From Bacteroidales bacterium (GTDB lineage Bacteria; Bacteroidota; Bacteroidia; Bacteroidales; Muribaculaceae), in NCBI GenBank assembly GCA_030524805.1, contig JAUNFY010000018.1:1-47603 (forward strand): a stretch of 47,603 nt of DNA, written 5' to 3'. Under the pieces are notes generated by a model. That model saw nothing but the letters and a program-made list of their open reading frames with translations, did no database searches and was not told the DNA's origin. Each line of letters opens with the position of its first letter. Within the stretch, counting starts at the first letter, position 1. Below are positions 24,764-32,201 of the stretch, piece by piece. The translations under genes and the position numbers were made by a program.

Positions 24764-26278
24764 TTATTTGTTTATGGATAGGAGCCGGTCGAGGAGGGCG
24801 CGGTTGTTGTTCAGTCGCGGAATCTTCCGCTGTCCGCCTAGTTTGCGGTTGCCGGCCGATGCGAGCCAACGGTCGAAGAGTCCCGGCTGCGCGGTGATGA
24901 TCTCCGGCGGGTCGAGGAAAATGCCGTGTGCCCGCTTTGCCTGATAGTCGGAGTTTACGCTCTGGAGTGTCTTGTCGAGCACGTCGGCAAAAGCGGCCAT
25001 CGACTGCGGCTTCTCTATCCATTCTATCAGCCATTGGTGATGTCCGCGCCTGTTGTCGTGAGCATAGTAGGGGCCGGCGGTGTAGTTGGCTATCGAGGCG
25101 CCGGTGGCGTCGCAGGCGGCCTCGATGGCGCGGTTGGCGTTGTCTTCCATCACTTCCTCGCCGAAGGCGTTGATGAAGCTGCGGGTGCGTCCGGCTATCC
25201 TTATCTTCACCGGGCTGGTGCAGGTTACGGTCACGGTGTCGCCCAGACGGTAGCGCCAGAGGCCGTTGCTGCTGCTTATCATCAGCTCGTAGGTCTTTCC
25301 TTGCTCCACCTCCCACGCGGCCAGCGGGCGTCCGCCGCCGAGGGGCTCGAACTCGTAGAATACCTTGCCGTCGAGTATCAGCAGCATCGAGTGGTCGGCG
25401 AAGTCGTTCTGGAAAGCGAAGAAACCCTCGCTTGCGTTGTAGGTCTCCATGAAGTGCATCTTCGCGGGGTCGGTGAGCGCCTCATATTCCTTGCGGTAGG
25501 GGCGGAAGTCGATGCCGCCGTGGAAGAAAACCTCCAGGTCGGGCCATACGTCGGAGATCCTCGAGGCCCCTTTTATGCGGCACACTTCCTTGATGACGGT
25601 GAGAAACCATGAGGGCACTCCGGAGATGTTGGTGATGTTTTCGCCGGCGGCGGCCTGCGAGAGGGCGGGCAGCTTCTCGCTCCAGTCTTCCATGAGTGCT
25701 ATCCTCTTTTCGGGCACCCTCACCATGTCGGCGAGTTTCGGCATGCGGTCGATGAGCGTGGCGCTGAGGTCGCCCACCTTCACTCCCTGCTTCAGGTTGA
25801 GCTCGTTGGCGAAACTGCCGCCGAGTATCAGGCTCTTGCCCGAGAAAAGGCGGCTGCGCGGATTCATCTTCAGGTAGTGGGCCACGACGTCGCTCGTGCC
25901 GGGATAATGGTTGTGGCGGAGGCAGTCGTCGGTGATTGGCACGAATTTCGACTTGCCGCCGCTCGTGCCGCTGCTCTGGGCAAATCGGCGGCAGCGTCCG
26001 GGCCAAAGCACATCTTTCTCACCATCCACCATGCGCATGGCGAGAGGGCGTATGTCGTCGTATTCCACAGCGGGTAGCGACTCCACGAAGCGTGCCGCCG
26101 TGTCGGCCGACGCCAGCAGGTCGTCAAACCCGTATTTCCGGCCCGTCTCGGTGTGAGCGGCCTTGCGCAGCAGCCATTCGAGTTGCTGCCGCTGCAATTC
26201 CTCCACCTGCACATCCCATCGGGCGGTGCGGCGGGCTCTCGGAGCCATCACGAGTCGGGCTATTTGCGTAAAATCCAT
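24764..26278 (-). CDS. GH3-like acyl-acid-amido synthetase family protein
   Basis: This protein of 504 residues belongs to the GH3 'auxin-responsive promoter' family, part of the ANL adenylating superfamily. Plant members join amino acids to hormone acids; the bacterial role is unknown. The ATP-binding signature is visible as FAQSSGTSGGKSKFVPIT, with later motifs GIDFRPY, NASEGFFAFQ, YELMISSSNGLWRYRLGD and the hinge region ending in FINAFGEEVMEDN. I used the ATG at 26276-26278; a TTG six bases upstream is less likely. It lies between yidD and tamL in a tight minus-strand run, a placement recurrent in Bacteroidetes as far as I recall. Confidence 0.85.
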   Translation of the reverse strand: MDFTQIARLVMAPRARRTARWDVQVEELQRQQLEWLLRKAAHTETGRKYGFDDLLASADTAARFVESLPAVEYDDIRPLAMRMVDGEKDVLWPGRCRRFAQSSGTSGGKSKFVPITDDCLRHNHYPGTSDVVAHYLKMNPRSRLFSGKSLILGGSFANELNLKQGVKVGDLSATLIDRMPKLADMVRVPEKRIALMEDWSEKLPALSQAAAGENITNISGVPSWFLTVIKEVCRIKGASRISDVWPDLEVFFHGGIDFRPYRKEYEALTDPAKMHFMETYNASEGFFAFQNDFADHSMLLILDGKVFYEFEPLGGGRPLAAWEVEQGKTYELMISSSNGLWRYRLGDTVTVTCTSPVKIRIAGRTRSFINAFGEEVMEDNANRAIEAACDATGASIANYTAGPYYAHDNRRGHHQWLIEWIEKPQSMAAFADVLDKTLQSVNSDYQAKRAHGIFLDPPEIITAQPGLFDRWLASAGNRKLGGQRKIPRLNNNRALLDRLLSINK

Positions 26279-26325
26279 ATTCAATATTCAGTTCCCGTCT
26301 TAAAGAAGCGGCCTGGCGTTTGCTG

Positions 26326-26544
26326 TCAGGGCACGGGGTCGTAGCCCGAGCCTCCCCAGGGATGGCAGCGGCAGATGCGCTTAAGCGTCAGCCAGCCCCC
26401 TTTGAGCGCGCCATGCTTCCTGATGGCCTCGATGCCATATTCGCTGCATGTAGGCACGAAGCGGCAGCTCGGCGGCGTGAGCGGCGAGATGGCCAGTTGA
26501 TAGAATCGTATGATGCCTATAAGCAGCGCCTTGACGGGATTCAT
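26326..26544 (-). CDS. yidD: Membrane protein insertion efficiency factor YidD
   Basis: This small protein of 72 residues has the full family signature: [58 protein letters not shown]. Cysteines in PSCRF, PTCSEY and RCHPWG are conserved. It associates with the inner membrane and assists YidC-dependent insertion. The ATG at 26542-26544 overlaps the rnpA stop by 4 bp (ATGA), the usual rnpA-yidD coupling. Yet yidC itself is about 14 kb away in this window rather than adjacent as in many bacteria. Confidence 0.95.
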   Translation of the reverse strand: MNPVKALLIGIIRFYQLAISPLTPPSCRFVPTCSEYGIEAIRKHGALKGGWLTLKRICRCHPWGGSGYDPVP

Positions 26545-27017
26545 AATTTCTTGATTAATTTTTCGAGTCCGCGCCCCAATGCGGGATATATCACCTCCAT
26601 CGGAGCGTTTTCCTTCGACATGTAGACAATGGCCACCGAGAGGGTCCTTATCTCGGGATTCTGCTCTATGAGCCGCCTGAGCGGTCGCCACTGGAGCCTG
26701 AAGGCCTCCCTGATGCGGCGGCGCATCAGCACGCGGTCTACGGCATGGCGGCGCTTCTTCTTCGGCACCGTGATCATCACCTGCACCGGGGCGATGAGGT
26801 CGGGCACCGCGCCGCGAAACGAGTTGGCCAGTTCTTCGTCAGAAAGGGCGTGGAACGTAAGCCTGAGCGGCCCGGAATAGACCGATTTCCCCTTGTCGAA
26901 GAGGTTGCCTACGAGCGTGCGGTGCCGCAGCTTGGCGCTCTTGCGGAGCGTCAGCCTTTCTTCGGCCGCAGGTGTGGTCGGCGGTACGGTGGCGGTATTG
27001 TCGGTGGTGTCAGTCAT
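26541..27017 (-). CDS. rnpA: Ribonuclease P protein component
   Basis: This basic protein of 158 residues assists RNase P RNA in maturing the 5' ends of tRNAs. The core has [31 protein letters not shown] and the RNR-type motif as [15 protein letters not shown]. It is longer than the usual ~120 residues because of an acidic, Thr/Pro-rich N-terminal tail ([20 protein letters not shown]). The start overlaps the end of the HAD phosphatase gene by 8 bp and its end overlaps yidD by 4 bp, so the three are tightly coupled. rpmH is not next to it. Confidence 0.92.
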   Translation of the reverse strand: MTDTTDNTATVPPTTPAAEERLTLRKSAKLRHRTLVGNLFDKGKSVYSGPLRLTFHALSDEELANSFRGAVPDLIAPVQVMITVPKKKRRHAVDRVLMRRRIREAFRLQWRPLRRLIEQNPEIRTLSVAIVYMSKENAPMEVIYPALGRGLEKLIKKL

Positions 27018-27663
27018 CTTTCAGTGCCAGTTTTAGGATGTCGTCGGGTGTCGACACAATGTGGTCGGCGCAAGCCTTGCGCAGCTCGGTGATGGGGCGG
27101 AAACCCCATGTCACTCCCACCGAGTCGATGCATGCGCGCCTTGCGGTCTCGATGTCTACAGCCGAGTCGCCCACGTGCATTGTCTGCGCCTTGGGGGTGG
27201 GGTGGGAGAGGAGCACCTGGAAGTCGATGCTCGGGTCGGGCTTCACTGGTCGGTCTTCGACCTGCCCGAGGATAGCCACGAAAGGAATGTCGGGGAAGAA
27301 ATGGGTTACTATGCGGCGGCTTGCCGACTCATATTTGTTGGAGGCCACAGCGATGGCGATGCCGCGCGAGTGGAGCTCGGCCAGCAGTTCCGGTATGCCG
27401 GGATAGGGTTTGGTGTAGTCGGTGCAGTGCTCGTCGTAGTATTGGCGGAAGATGCCCAGCAGCTCCTCCACCTCCTCGGGCGAGGCATCGGGCTGTGCCC
27501 GCTCTATGAGTTTCCTCACTCCGTTACCTACCATGTAGGGGTATGCGGCGAGCGGATGCCTGCGGTAGCCTTTCGATTCAAGGGCATGGTTGCAGGCAGT
27601 CCCGAGGTCGGCGATTGTGTCGAGGAGAGTGCCGTCGAGGTCGAATATGATGAGCTTTTTCAT
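27010..27663 (-). CDS. HAD-superfamily hydrolase, phosphoglycolate phosphatase-like
   Basis: This is a haloacid dehalogenase-type phosphatase of 217 residues. HAD motif I is FDLDGTLLDT at the N-terminus (nucleophile Asp8, acid Asp10), motif II is in AVASNKYE, motif III is Lys in VKPDPS, and motif IV is HVGDSAVDIETARRA. The alpha-helical cap between motifs I and II matches the Gph/PgmB class. The substrate may be 2-phosphoglycolate, released during repair of oxidised DNA ends, but HAD specificity is hard to read from sequence. The gene begins one base after the xseA stop. Confidence 0.86.
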   Translation of the reverse strand: MKKLIIFDLDGTLLDTIADLGTACNHALESKGYRRHPLAAYPYMVGNGVRKLIERAQPDASPEEVEELLGIFRQYYDEHCTDYTKPYPGIPELLAELHSRGIAIAVASNKYESASRRIVTHFFPDIPFVAILGQVEDRPVKPDPSIDFQVLLSHPTPKAQTMHVGDSAVDIETARRACIDSVGVTWGFRPITELRKACADHIVSTPDDILKLALKDD

Positions 27664-27664
27664 T

Positions 27665-29014
27665 TTAAAGCGTTTGATTGCGTTTGGTTTCCACCGCGGT
27701 TGATGTTATCACTCCGTCGGCTGTGATGGTCTCTATGCTGTCGCCGGGCCGGATTTGGGAGACTGCGGTGACGGCTTTCCCTCCGGCGCGGGTTATGGTG
27801 TAGCCCCTGCGGAGAGTGGCCGTGGGCGATAGTACCTCCACGAGCTGCCCCAGATTCTCGAGCCGGAGCGCCTCTTTCTCCATTCGCGCCAGCGAGGCCA
27901 TGCGCAGCGTGGTGGCAATGTTGGCCAGACGGGTGCGGTGGCGGTCGGTGACGTTTTTTGCCGCGAGTGGGAGGCGCGACGAGATGGAGCGCAGCTGCAG
28001 CCCGGCGTTGGCTATGCGGGCCGAGGCGGCCGCCGGTATCATTGTCTGCGCGGCCTGAAGCCTTATCTTCTCGCCGTTGAGCCGCTGCGAGGCGTAGGAG
28101 GCGATGCGGGTGGTGAGGTCCACAGCCTGCTGCCAGCGGGCGCCTACGGTGTCGATGAGCCATGCCGCTACGGCAGTGGGGGTCTTGCATCTGATGCAGG
28201 CTATATCGTCGAGCACGCACCTGTCGCGCTCATGCCCTATGCCTACGGCCACCGGGAGCGGGAAAGTGGCCACGCGGCGCGCAAGGTCAAGGTTGTCGAA
28301 GCCGTTCATGTCGGTGGTGGCTCCGCCGCCGCGGATTATGACCACGCAGTCCCATCCGGCGATGGAGCGGGTCTGCTCCACAAGGTCGAGCGCCGCCATC
28401 ACGCTGTCGGCGGTCTTCTCCCCCTGCATCACTGCCGGAAATAGCAGTGTGTGGAATTCCACTCCGAGGGGATTGGCCTGCAGCTGATGGATGAAGTCGC
28501 CGTATCCGGCGGCTTTTTCCGAAGAGATCACCGCCACCCGAAGCGGGGGCTCGGCGATGCGTAGCCCGCGGTTGCGTCCGATCACTCCTTCCTTCTGCAA
28601 GGCGGCCAGTATCTCGCGCCTGATGCGCTCGAGGTCGCCCATGGTGTAGGAGGGGTCGATTTCGCCTACGTTGAAGCTCATGCCGTAGCTGCTGTGATAG
28701 TTGATGCCGCCATAAAGCATCACTTTCAGCCCGTTGGCCAGCTCCTGGCCTGTGGCGGCCAGGAATTTGTGGCGGATGTGGAGGTAGCGGTTGGCCCAGA
28801 TTGTGGCCCTCATGCGGGCGATGGTGGTGCCCGACGGGTCTTTCTCGATAAGGGTCATGTAGCAGTGGCCGCCGCTCGTGGAGAGGTCGGAAATCTCGGC
28901 CGACACCCACGTGCCGAGCAGCACAGGCTGCCTGGTGAGAGCCTGCGCCACATATCCGGCCAGTTGCGACAGGGTGAGCGCAACGGGCAATTCCGTACGG
29001 TCGTGACATTCCAT
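27665..29014 (-). CDS. xseA: Exodeoxyribonuclease VII large subunit
   Basis: This catalytic subunit of exonuclease VII (449 residues) degrades single-stranded DNA to oligonucleotides. It has an N-terminal OB-fold (LSQLAGYVAQALT ... GTWVSAEISDLSTSGGHCYMTLIEKD), the conserved catalytic region (VISSEKAAGYGDF, VIIRGGGATTDMNGFDNLDLARRVATFPLPVAVGIGHERDRCVLDDI), a helical segment, and an OB-like C-terminal tail (LRRGYTITRAGGKAV). The small-subunit gene xseB, normally adjacent, is absent; the HAD phosphatase follows after one base. The start codon lies 5 nt from a TAATTTTG box, so the message could be leaderless. Confidence 0.93.
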   Translation of the reverse strand: MECHDRTELPVALTLSQLAGYVAQALTRQPVLLGTWVSAEISDLSTSGGHCYMTLIEKDPSGTTIARMRATIWANRYLHIRHKFLAATGQELANGLKVMLYGGINYHSSYGMSFNVGEIDPSYTMGDLERIRREILAALQKEGVIGRNRGLRIAEPPLRVAVISSEKAAGYGDFIHQLQANPLGVEFHTLLFPAVMQGEKTADSVMAALDLVEQTRSIAGWDCVVIIRGGGATTDMNGFDNLDLARRVATFPLPVAVGIGHERDRCVLDDIACIRCKTPTAVAAWLIDTVGARWQQAVDLTTRIASYASQRLNGEKIRLQAAQTMIPAAASARIANAGLQLRSISSRLPLAAKNVTDRHRTRLANIATTLRMASLARMEKEALRLENLGQLVEVLSPTATLRRGYTITRAGGKAVTAVSQIRPGDSIETITADGVITSTAVETKRNQTL

Positions 29015-29018
29015 ATTG

Positions 29019-29026
29019 CAAAATTA
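29019..29026 (-). promoter_or_regulatory. -7 box abutting the xseA start codon
   Basis: TAATTTTG on the minus strand ends 5 nt before the xseA ATG, in the same context (TAATTTTGCAATATG) as the gene starting at 18585. No TTTG is found at the expected distance, so promoter activity is uncertain. Confidence 0.4.
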
Positions 29027-29066
29027 ATGAAAATAATCCGAACTTCATATTTTTCAGGCTCTCTTA

Positions 29067-29098
29067 TTTGCGGGGTTAACGAAAATTTATTAACTTTG
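29067..29098 (+). promoter_or_regulatory. Consensus promoter of the candidate small RNA
   Basis: TTTG (29067-29070), 20-nt spacer, TAACTTTG (29091-29098), a full Bacteroidetes match. It reads away from xseA into the non-coding stretch that ends at the terminator near 29365. Confidence 0.75.
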
Positions 29099-29102
29099 CA
29101 AT

Positions 29103-29365
29103 GCAAACCGCCCCACACAGCGGGCGGTGCGGGAAATTACATTGCCTTGGCAATTCGGCGCAGAGGTGCTGAAAGCAATGGGACGGCTCTTTTCCCGCCT
29201 CAAATGTAGATATATTCTGCGTCCCGTCTTGCAGACTCAGATTCCAATCCGCGGTGCCGGCATGGCTCCGCAGGACAGGGATATGGATCTTGCCGGAGGG
29301 AATAATTGTATGTAATTGAAAAGAACAGCAGCGTCTGACCTCCCTGAGGTGCAGACGCTTTTTTT
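29103..29365 (+). ncRNA. Candidate structured small RNA of about 260 nt, family not assigned
   Basis: A consensus promoter and a strong terminator bracket this segment, which has no convincing reading frame. Local structure is dense: ACCGCCC/GGGCGGT hairpin near the 5' end; GCGGGAAA (about 29128-29135) can pair with TTTCCCGC about 65 nt later, enclosing an ATTGC/GCAAT hairpin; a GGGACG/CGTCCC pairing competes with the latter; and the 3' end is the terminator. It lacks the GAGGAAAGUC core of RNase P RNA, the SRP tetraloop signature and the tRNA-like ends of tmRNA. The size could suit a 6S-like RNA, but I cannot confirm that. Together with 29366-29451 it fills the 437-bp gap between xseA and the next gene. 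Confidence 0.6.
29330..29365 (+). terminator. Intrinsic terminator of the candidate small RNA
   Basis: AGCGTCTG-ACCTC (29330-29342) pairs with GAGGT-CAGACGCT (29346-29359) with one bulged G, then seven T's. Confidence 0.9.
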
Positions 29366-29394
29366 AATAAAACTCACGAACCTTACATTGAAGT

Positions 29395-29420
29395 GATGAA
29401 GTCGTTGAAACGACTTCATC
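29395..29420 (+). promoter_or_regulatory. Hairpin in the leader of the 29452 gene
   Basis: GATGAAGTCG and CGACTTCATC form a perfect 10-bp stem with loop TTGAAA, about 30 nt upstream of the ATG and 30 nt after the small-RNA terminator. It is followed by two TTGAAGAA repeats. It might stabilise the message or control translation. Confidence 0.55.
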
Positions 29421-29451
29421 AGTTGAAGAAAGTTGAAGAAAAACAATTAAG

Positions 29452-30762
29452 ATGAAAAGAAAAGCAACGATTCTGATGGCTGCCTTGGCCTTGGTTGCGG
29501 CGGCTATGCCCGAAGTCGCTGTGGCTCAGCAGACTTTGGTAGCCCCTGTGGATTCTTCTGTCAATCTGCGTTCTACGGGCGACTACGTGCCGGCTCAGAT
29601 GGCCAAGGATGGCAAATGCCTGCTCACTTTCACCGATTTCGATAAGGAAACCGGCCTGATGACGGCTACCTCCATCGACGGCACCCTTGCTCCGGTGGCC
29701 GACCTGCGTATCTCCTCGCCTGCCGACTGCTACAACAGTTTCATGGGCGGCCGTGGGTTCATGAAAATGAATTGGGACACAGTGGAACGCGACACTCTTT
29801 CCGCTCCTCCAAGTCCGATGGATTTTGCGATGGTAGAAGACTTTCTCGCCAATAATAAAGGCGTCAAGGTGCATTTTGAAGCCAAGTATGTGGTAGATCC
29901 GACCACAAGCGATGGCGGGGTGTACGTGACGGATGAGTCGTATAAGGAAATAGACGGCGTTAAGGTGCCATGGTGGTTTTTCGTGCTGACTAACTCAGGC
30001 TACTTGATAGAGGTGAAATGCTCAGGCAACTGCGCTTTGGAGTATGAATATGAGAATCAGCCGAGGGTAGAATATGTAAGCCCCTTGCTCTCACCCGGAT
30101 TCTATGACTACGACAATGGCCTATCTACTCTTGGCCGGGTATCGCTCACGCAGACCTTGCTCAACGATGACGATGCGTTCGAATATTTCTCTCCGGTTTG
30201 CGTTGAGCCTGTGGTAAGTGGCGGTGTATGGCCATACACAGGATACTTATATGACATAGACGGAACCTTTGCGTATGAATTTTCAAGTGAGCATTTCAGC
30301 GGGATTAGTGGCGCAAAGGGCTTCCGGATCATGAGAGAGGATGGCACAGAACTTCAGAGCGTGCTTTTCGGAGAGGATCTAACTTCGAGTGGCTTTGATT
30401 TCATGACCATCATATTCTTCGGCGGCGAAAGATATCTGAGTTGCGCGGTTGGCGGCAAGACTATTCTCTACAGGCTGAATTCCGCAGTAGGCACGGTGGA
30501 GAAAGTGGCTTCATTCAACAACAGGGTCTATCCCACATTGGTGACACCCGACGGTATGGTCAACGTAGAGTTTGGCGAAGCCGGTAAGGTGACCGGTGTG
30601 GGCGTGTGGAATGTAGCCGGCACCAAAGGCTACAATTCAAAGGTGGATCCCGACCAGCGCTCGATGTCGATCCCGGCATCGCGGCTGAGCAAGGGACTAA
30701 ATATCGTCACCCTTTCCGGAAATGACGGACAGCAGTCGTCTACTAAAGTGATAGTTAAATAA
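29452..30762 (+). CDS. Secreted protein of unknown function with type IX secretion-like C-terminal domain
   Basis: I do not recognise the main body of this protein of 436 residues. It has a signal peptide (MKRKATILMAALALVAAAMPEVAVA) and beta-rich sequence throughout with little catalytic pattern. The last ~75 residues (VNVEFGEAGKVTGVGVWNVAGTK ... RLSKGLNIVTLSGNDG ... KVIVK) resemble the C-terminal sorting domain that targets proteins to the type IX secretion system, so it is likely a surface-attached or released protein. It is a single plus-strand gene between the small-RNA locus and a terminator, facing prfB. A role in host or glycan contact is only a guess. Confidence 0.72.
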   Translation: MKRKATILMAALALVAAAMPEVAVAQQTLVAPVDSSVNLRSTGDYVPAQMAKDGKCLLTFTDFDKETGLMTATSIDGTLAPVADLRISSPADCYNSFMGGRGFMKMNWDTVERDTLSAPPSPMDFAMVEDFLANNKGVKVHFEAKYVVDPTTSDGGVYVTDESYKEIDGVKVPWWFFVLTNSGYLIEVKCSGNCALEYEYENQPRVEYVSPLLSPGFYDYDNGLSTLGRVSLTQTLLNDDDAFEYFSPVCVEPVVSGGVWPYTGYLYDIDGTFAYEFSSEHFSGISGAKGFRIMREDGTELQSVLFGEDLTSSGFDFMTIIFFGGERYLSCAVGGKTILYRLNSAVGTVEKVASFNNRVYPTLVTPDGMVNVEFGEAGKVTGVGVWNVAGTKGYNSKVDPDQRSMSIPASRLSKGLNIVTLSGNDGQQSSTKVIVK

Positions 30763-30929
30763 TTGAGAGTTGATGTTCCGGGCGGGGCGTTCACTTGGTG
30801 GATTGCTTCCGCCCGGATGTTCAGCACTATATAAAATTATATATACAGGATTATATAAAAGAAAAAATAGCGACAATAAATAATGGAAATGACCACAGCT
30901 TGCAGATGATAAAGACTTGCATATAGAGT

Positions 30930-30970
30930 CAGCCGGCTCCCTGAGAAAGGAAGCCGGCTGCAATCTTTTT
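30930..30970 (+). terminator. Intrinsic terminator after the 29452 gene
   Basis: CAGCCGGCT (30930-30938) pairs with AGCCGGCTG (30952-30960), then a T run at 30965-30970. It is about 170 bp past the stop; an AT-rich stretch (30826-30880) with repeated ATTATATA lies between. Confidence 0.8.
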
Positions 30971-31055
30971 ATACTTGTTATGTCGATTCTTTACGGCGAT
31001 TTTTGCTTTGCTTTTCGCCTCTTGATTATTATCGCGGGTTATGACGCGGCGGATA

Positions 31056-32171
31056 TCAGGCCTCGTCGGAAGCGAATTCCATCAGATAAGCCTTGATGAA
31101 CTCATCGATTTCGCCGTCCATCACGGAGTTTACATCCGAAGTCTGGTAGTTGGTGCGGTGGTCTTTCACGCGGCGGTCGTCGAAGACGTAGCTGCGGATC
31201 TGCGATCCCCATTCTATCTTCTTCTTTCCTGCTTCCACCTTGGCCTGCTCTTCGAGGCGATGGTTCATCTCCTTCTCGTAGAGTATGCTCTTGAGGTGAC
31301 GGAGTGCGTTTTCCTTGTTTTTAGGCTGGTCGCGTGTCTCGGTGTTTTCAATCAGGATTTCCTCTTCCTCTCCGGTGTAGGGGTCTTTATACTGATAGCG
31401 GAGTCGGACGCCCGATTCCACCTTGTTGACGTTCTGACCGCCGGCGCCGCCTGAGCGGAACGTATCCCACGAGATTCGCGCCTGCTCCACGTTGATTTCA
31501 ATGGTGTCGTCGACGAGCGGGGTGACAAACACCGATGCAAACGACGTCATTCGTTTGCCCTGGGCGTTGTAGGGGCTCACGCGCACGAGGCGGTGCACTC
31601 CGTTCTCGCTCTTGAGATATCCGTAGGCATAGTCGCCCTCGATGTTGATCGTCACCGACTTGATGCCGGCGTCGTCGCCTTCGAGCAACTGTGCTATCGA
31701 GGTCTTGTAGCCGTGGCGCTCGGCATAGCGCAGATAGAGGCGCATCAGCATCTGTGCCCAGTCCTGGCTCTCGGTGCCGCCGGCTCCGGAGTTGATCTTC
31801 AGCACCACTCCGAGTTTGTCTTCCTCGCGGCGCAGCATGTTGCGCAGCTCAAGGTTCTCGATGTCGGCCATCACTTTGGCATACTGGCTGTCGACTTCCT
31901 CCTCGCTCACGAGCCCTTCCTTGATGAAGTCGAAAGCGAGATGCAGTTCCTCCACCTGCTTTTCAAGAGCCTGATACGAATCGATCCAGAAATGGAGGTC
32001 CTTGATTTTCTTCATCTGTGCCTCGGCCTTCACGCGGTCTTCCCAGAAGTCGGCCACGTGGGTGCGAAGTTCCTCTTCCTCGACCTCAATCTTCTTCGAA
32101 TCGATGTCGAGATATCGTTTGAGCGCCTCGGTGCGTTGATCGGCGTCCTTGAGTTGTTCCTGTGTTATCAT
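31056..32171 (-). CDS. prfB: Peptide chain release factor 2
   Basis: This class I release factor of 371 residues reads UGA and UAA stops. It carries the GGQ peptidyl-hydrolysis motif (RSGGAGGQNVNK) and the codon-recognition loop VRVSPYNAQGKR, with SPY where E. coli RF2 has SPF. Unlike most bacterial prfB genes it is one continuous frame: at the usual frameshift site (YLDID, residues 20-24) the codons are TAT CTC GAC, with no in-frame TGA and no upstream Shine-Dalgarno-like spur. So the autoregulatory frameshift is absent. It starts 30 bp after topA on the same strand and is probably co-transcribed with it. Confidence 0.95.
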   Translation of the reverse strand: MITQEQLKDADQRTEALKRYLDIDSKKIEVEEEELRTHVADFWEDRVKAEAQMKKIKDLHFWIDSYQALEKQVEELHLAFDFIKEGLVSEEEVDSQYAKVMADIENLELRNMLRREEDKLGVVLKINSGAGGTESQDWAQMLMRLYLRYAERHGYKTSIAQLLEGDDAGIKSVTINIEGDYAYGYLKSENGVHRLVRVSPYNAQGKRMTSFASVFVTPLVDDTIEINVEQARISWDTFRSGGAGGQNVNKVESGVRLRYQYKDPYTGEEEEILIENTETRDQPKNKENALRHLKSILYEKEMNHRLEEQAKVEAGKKKIEWGSQIRSYVFDDRRVKDHRTNYQTSDVNSVMDGEIDEFIKAYLMEFASDEA

Positions 32172-32201
32172 ATTGTCGGTGTGATGTAGCTGTTTAGTGT
32201 A

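Noticed and set aside
29103-29365. RNase P RNA, SRP RNA or tmRNA in the non-coding gap upstream of 29452
   Set aside because: None of the conserved core words of these RNAs is present, and the size is wrong for SRP and tmRNA.
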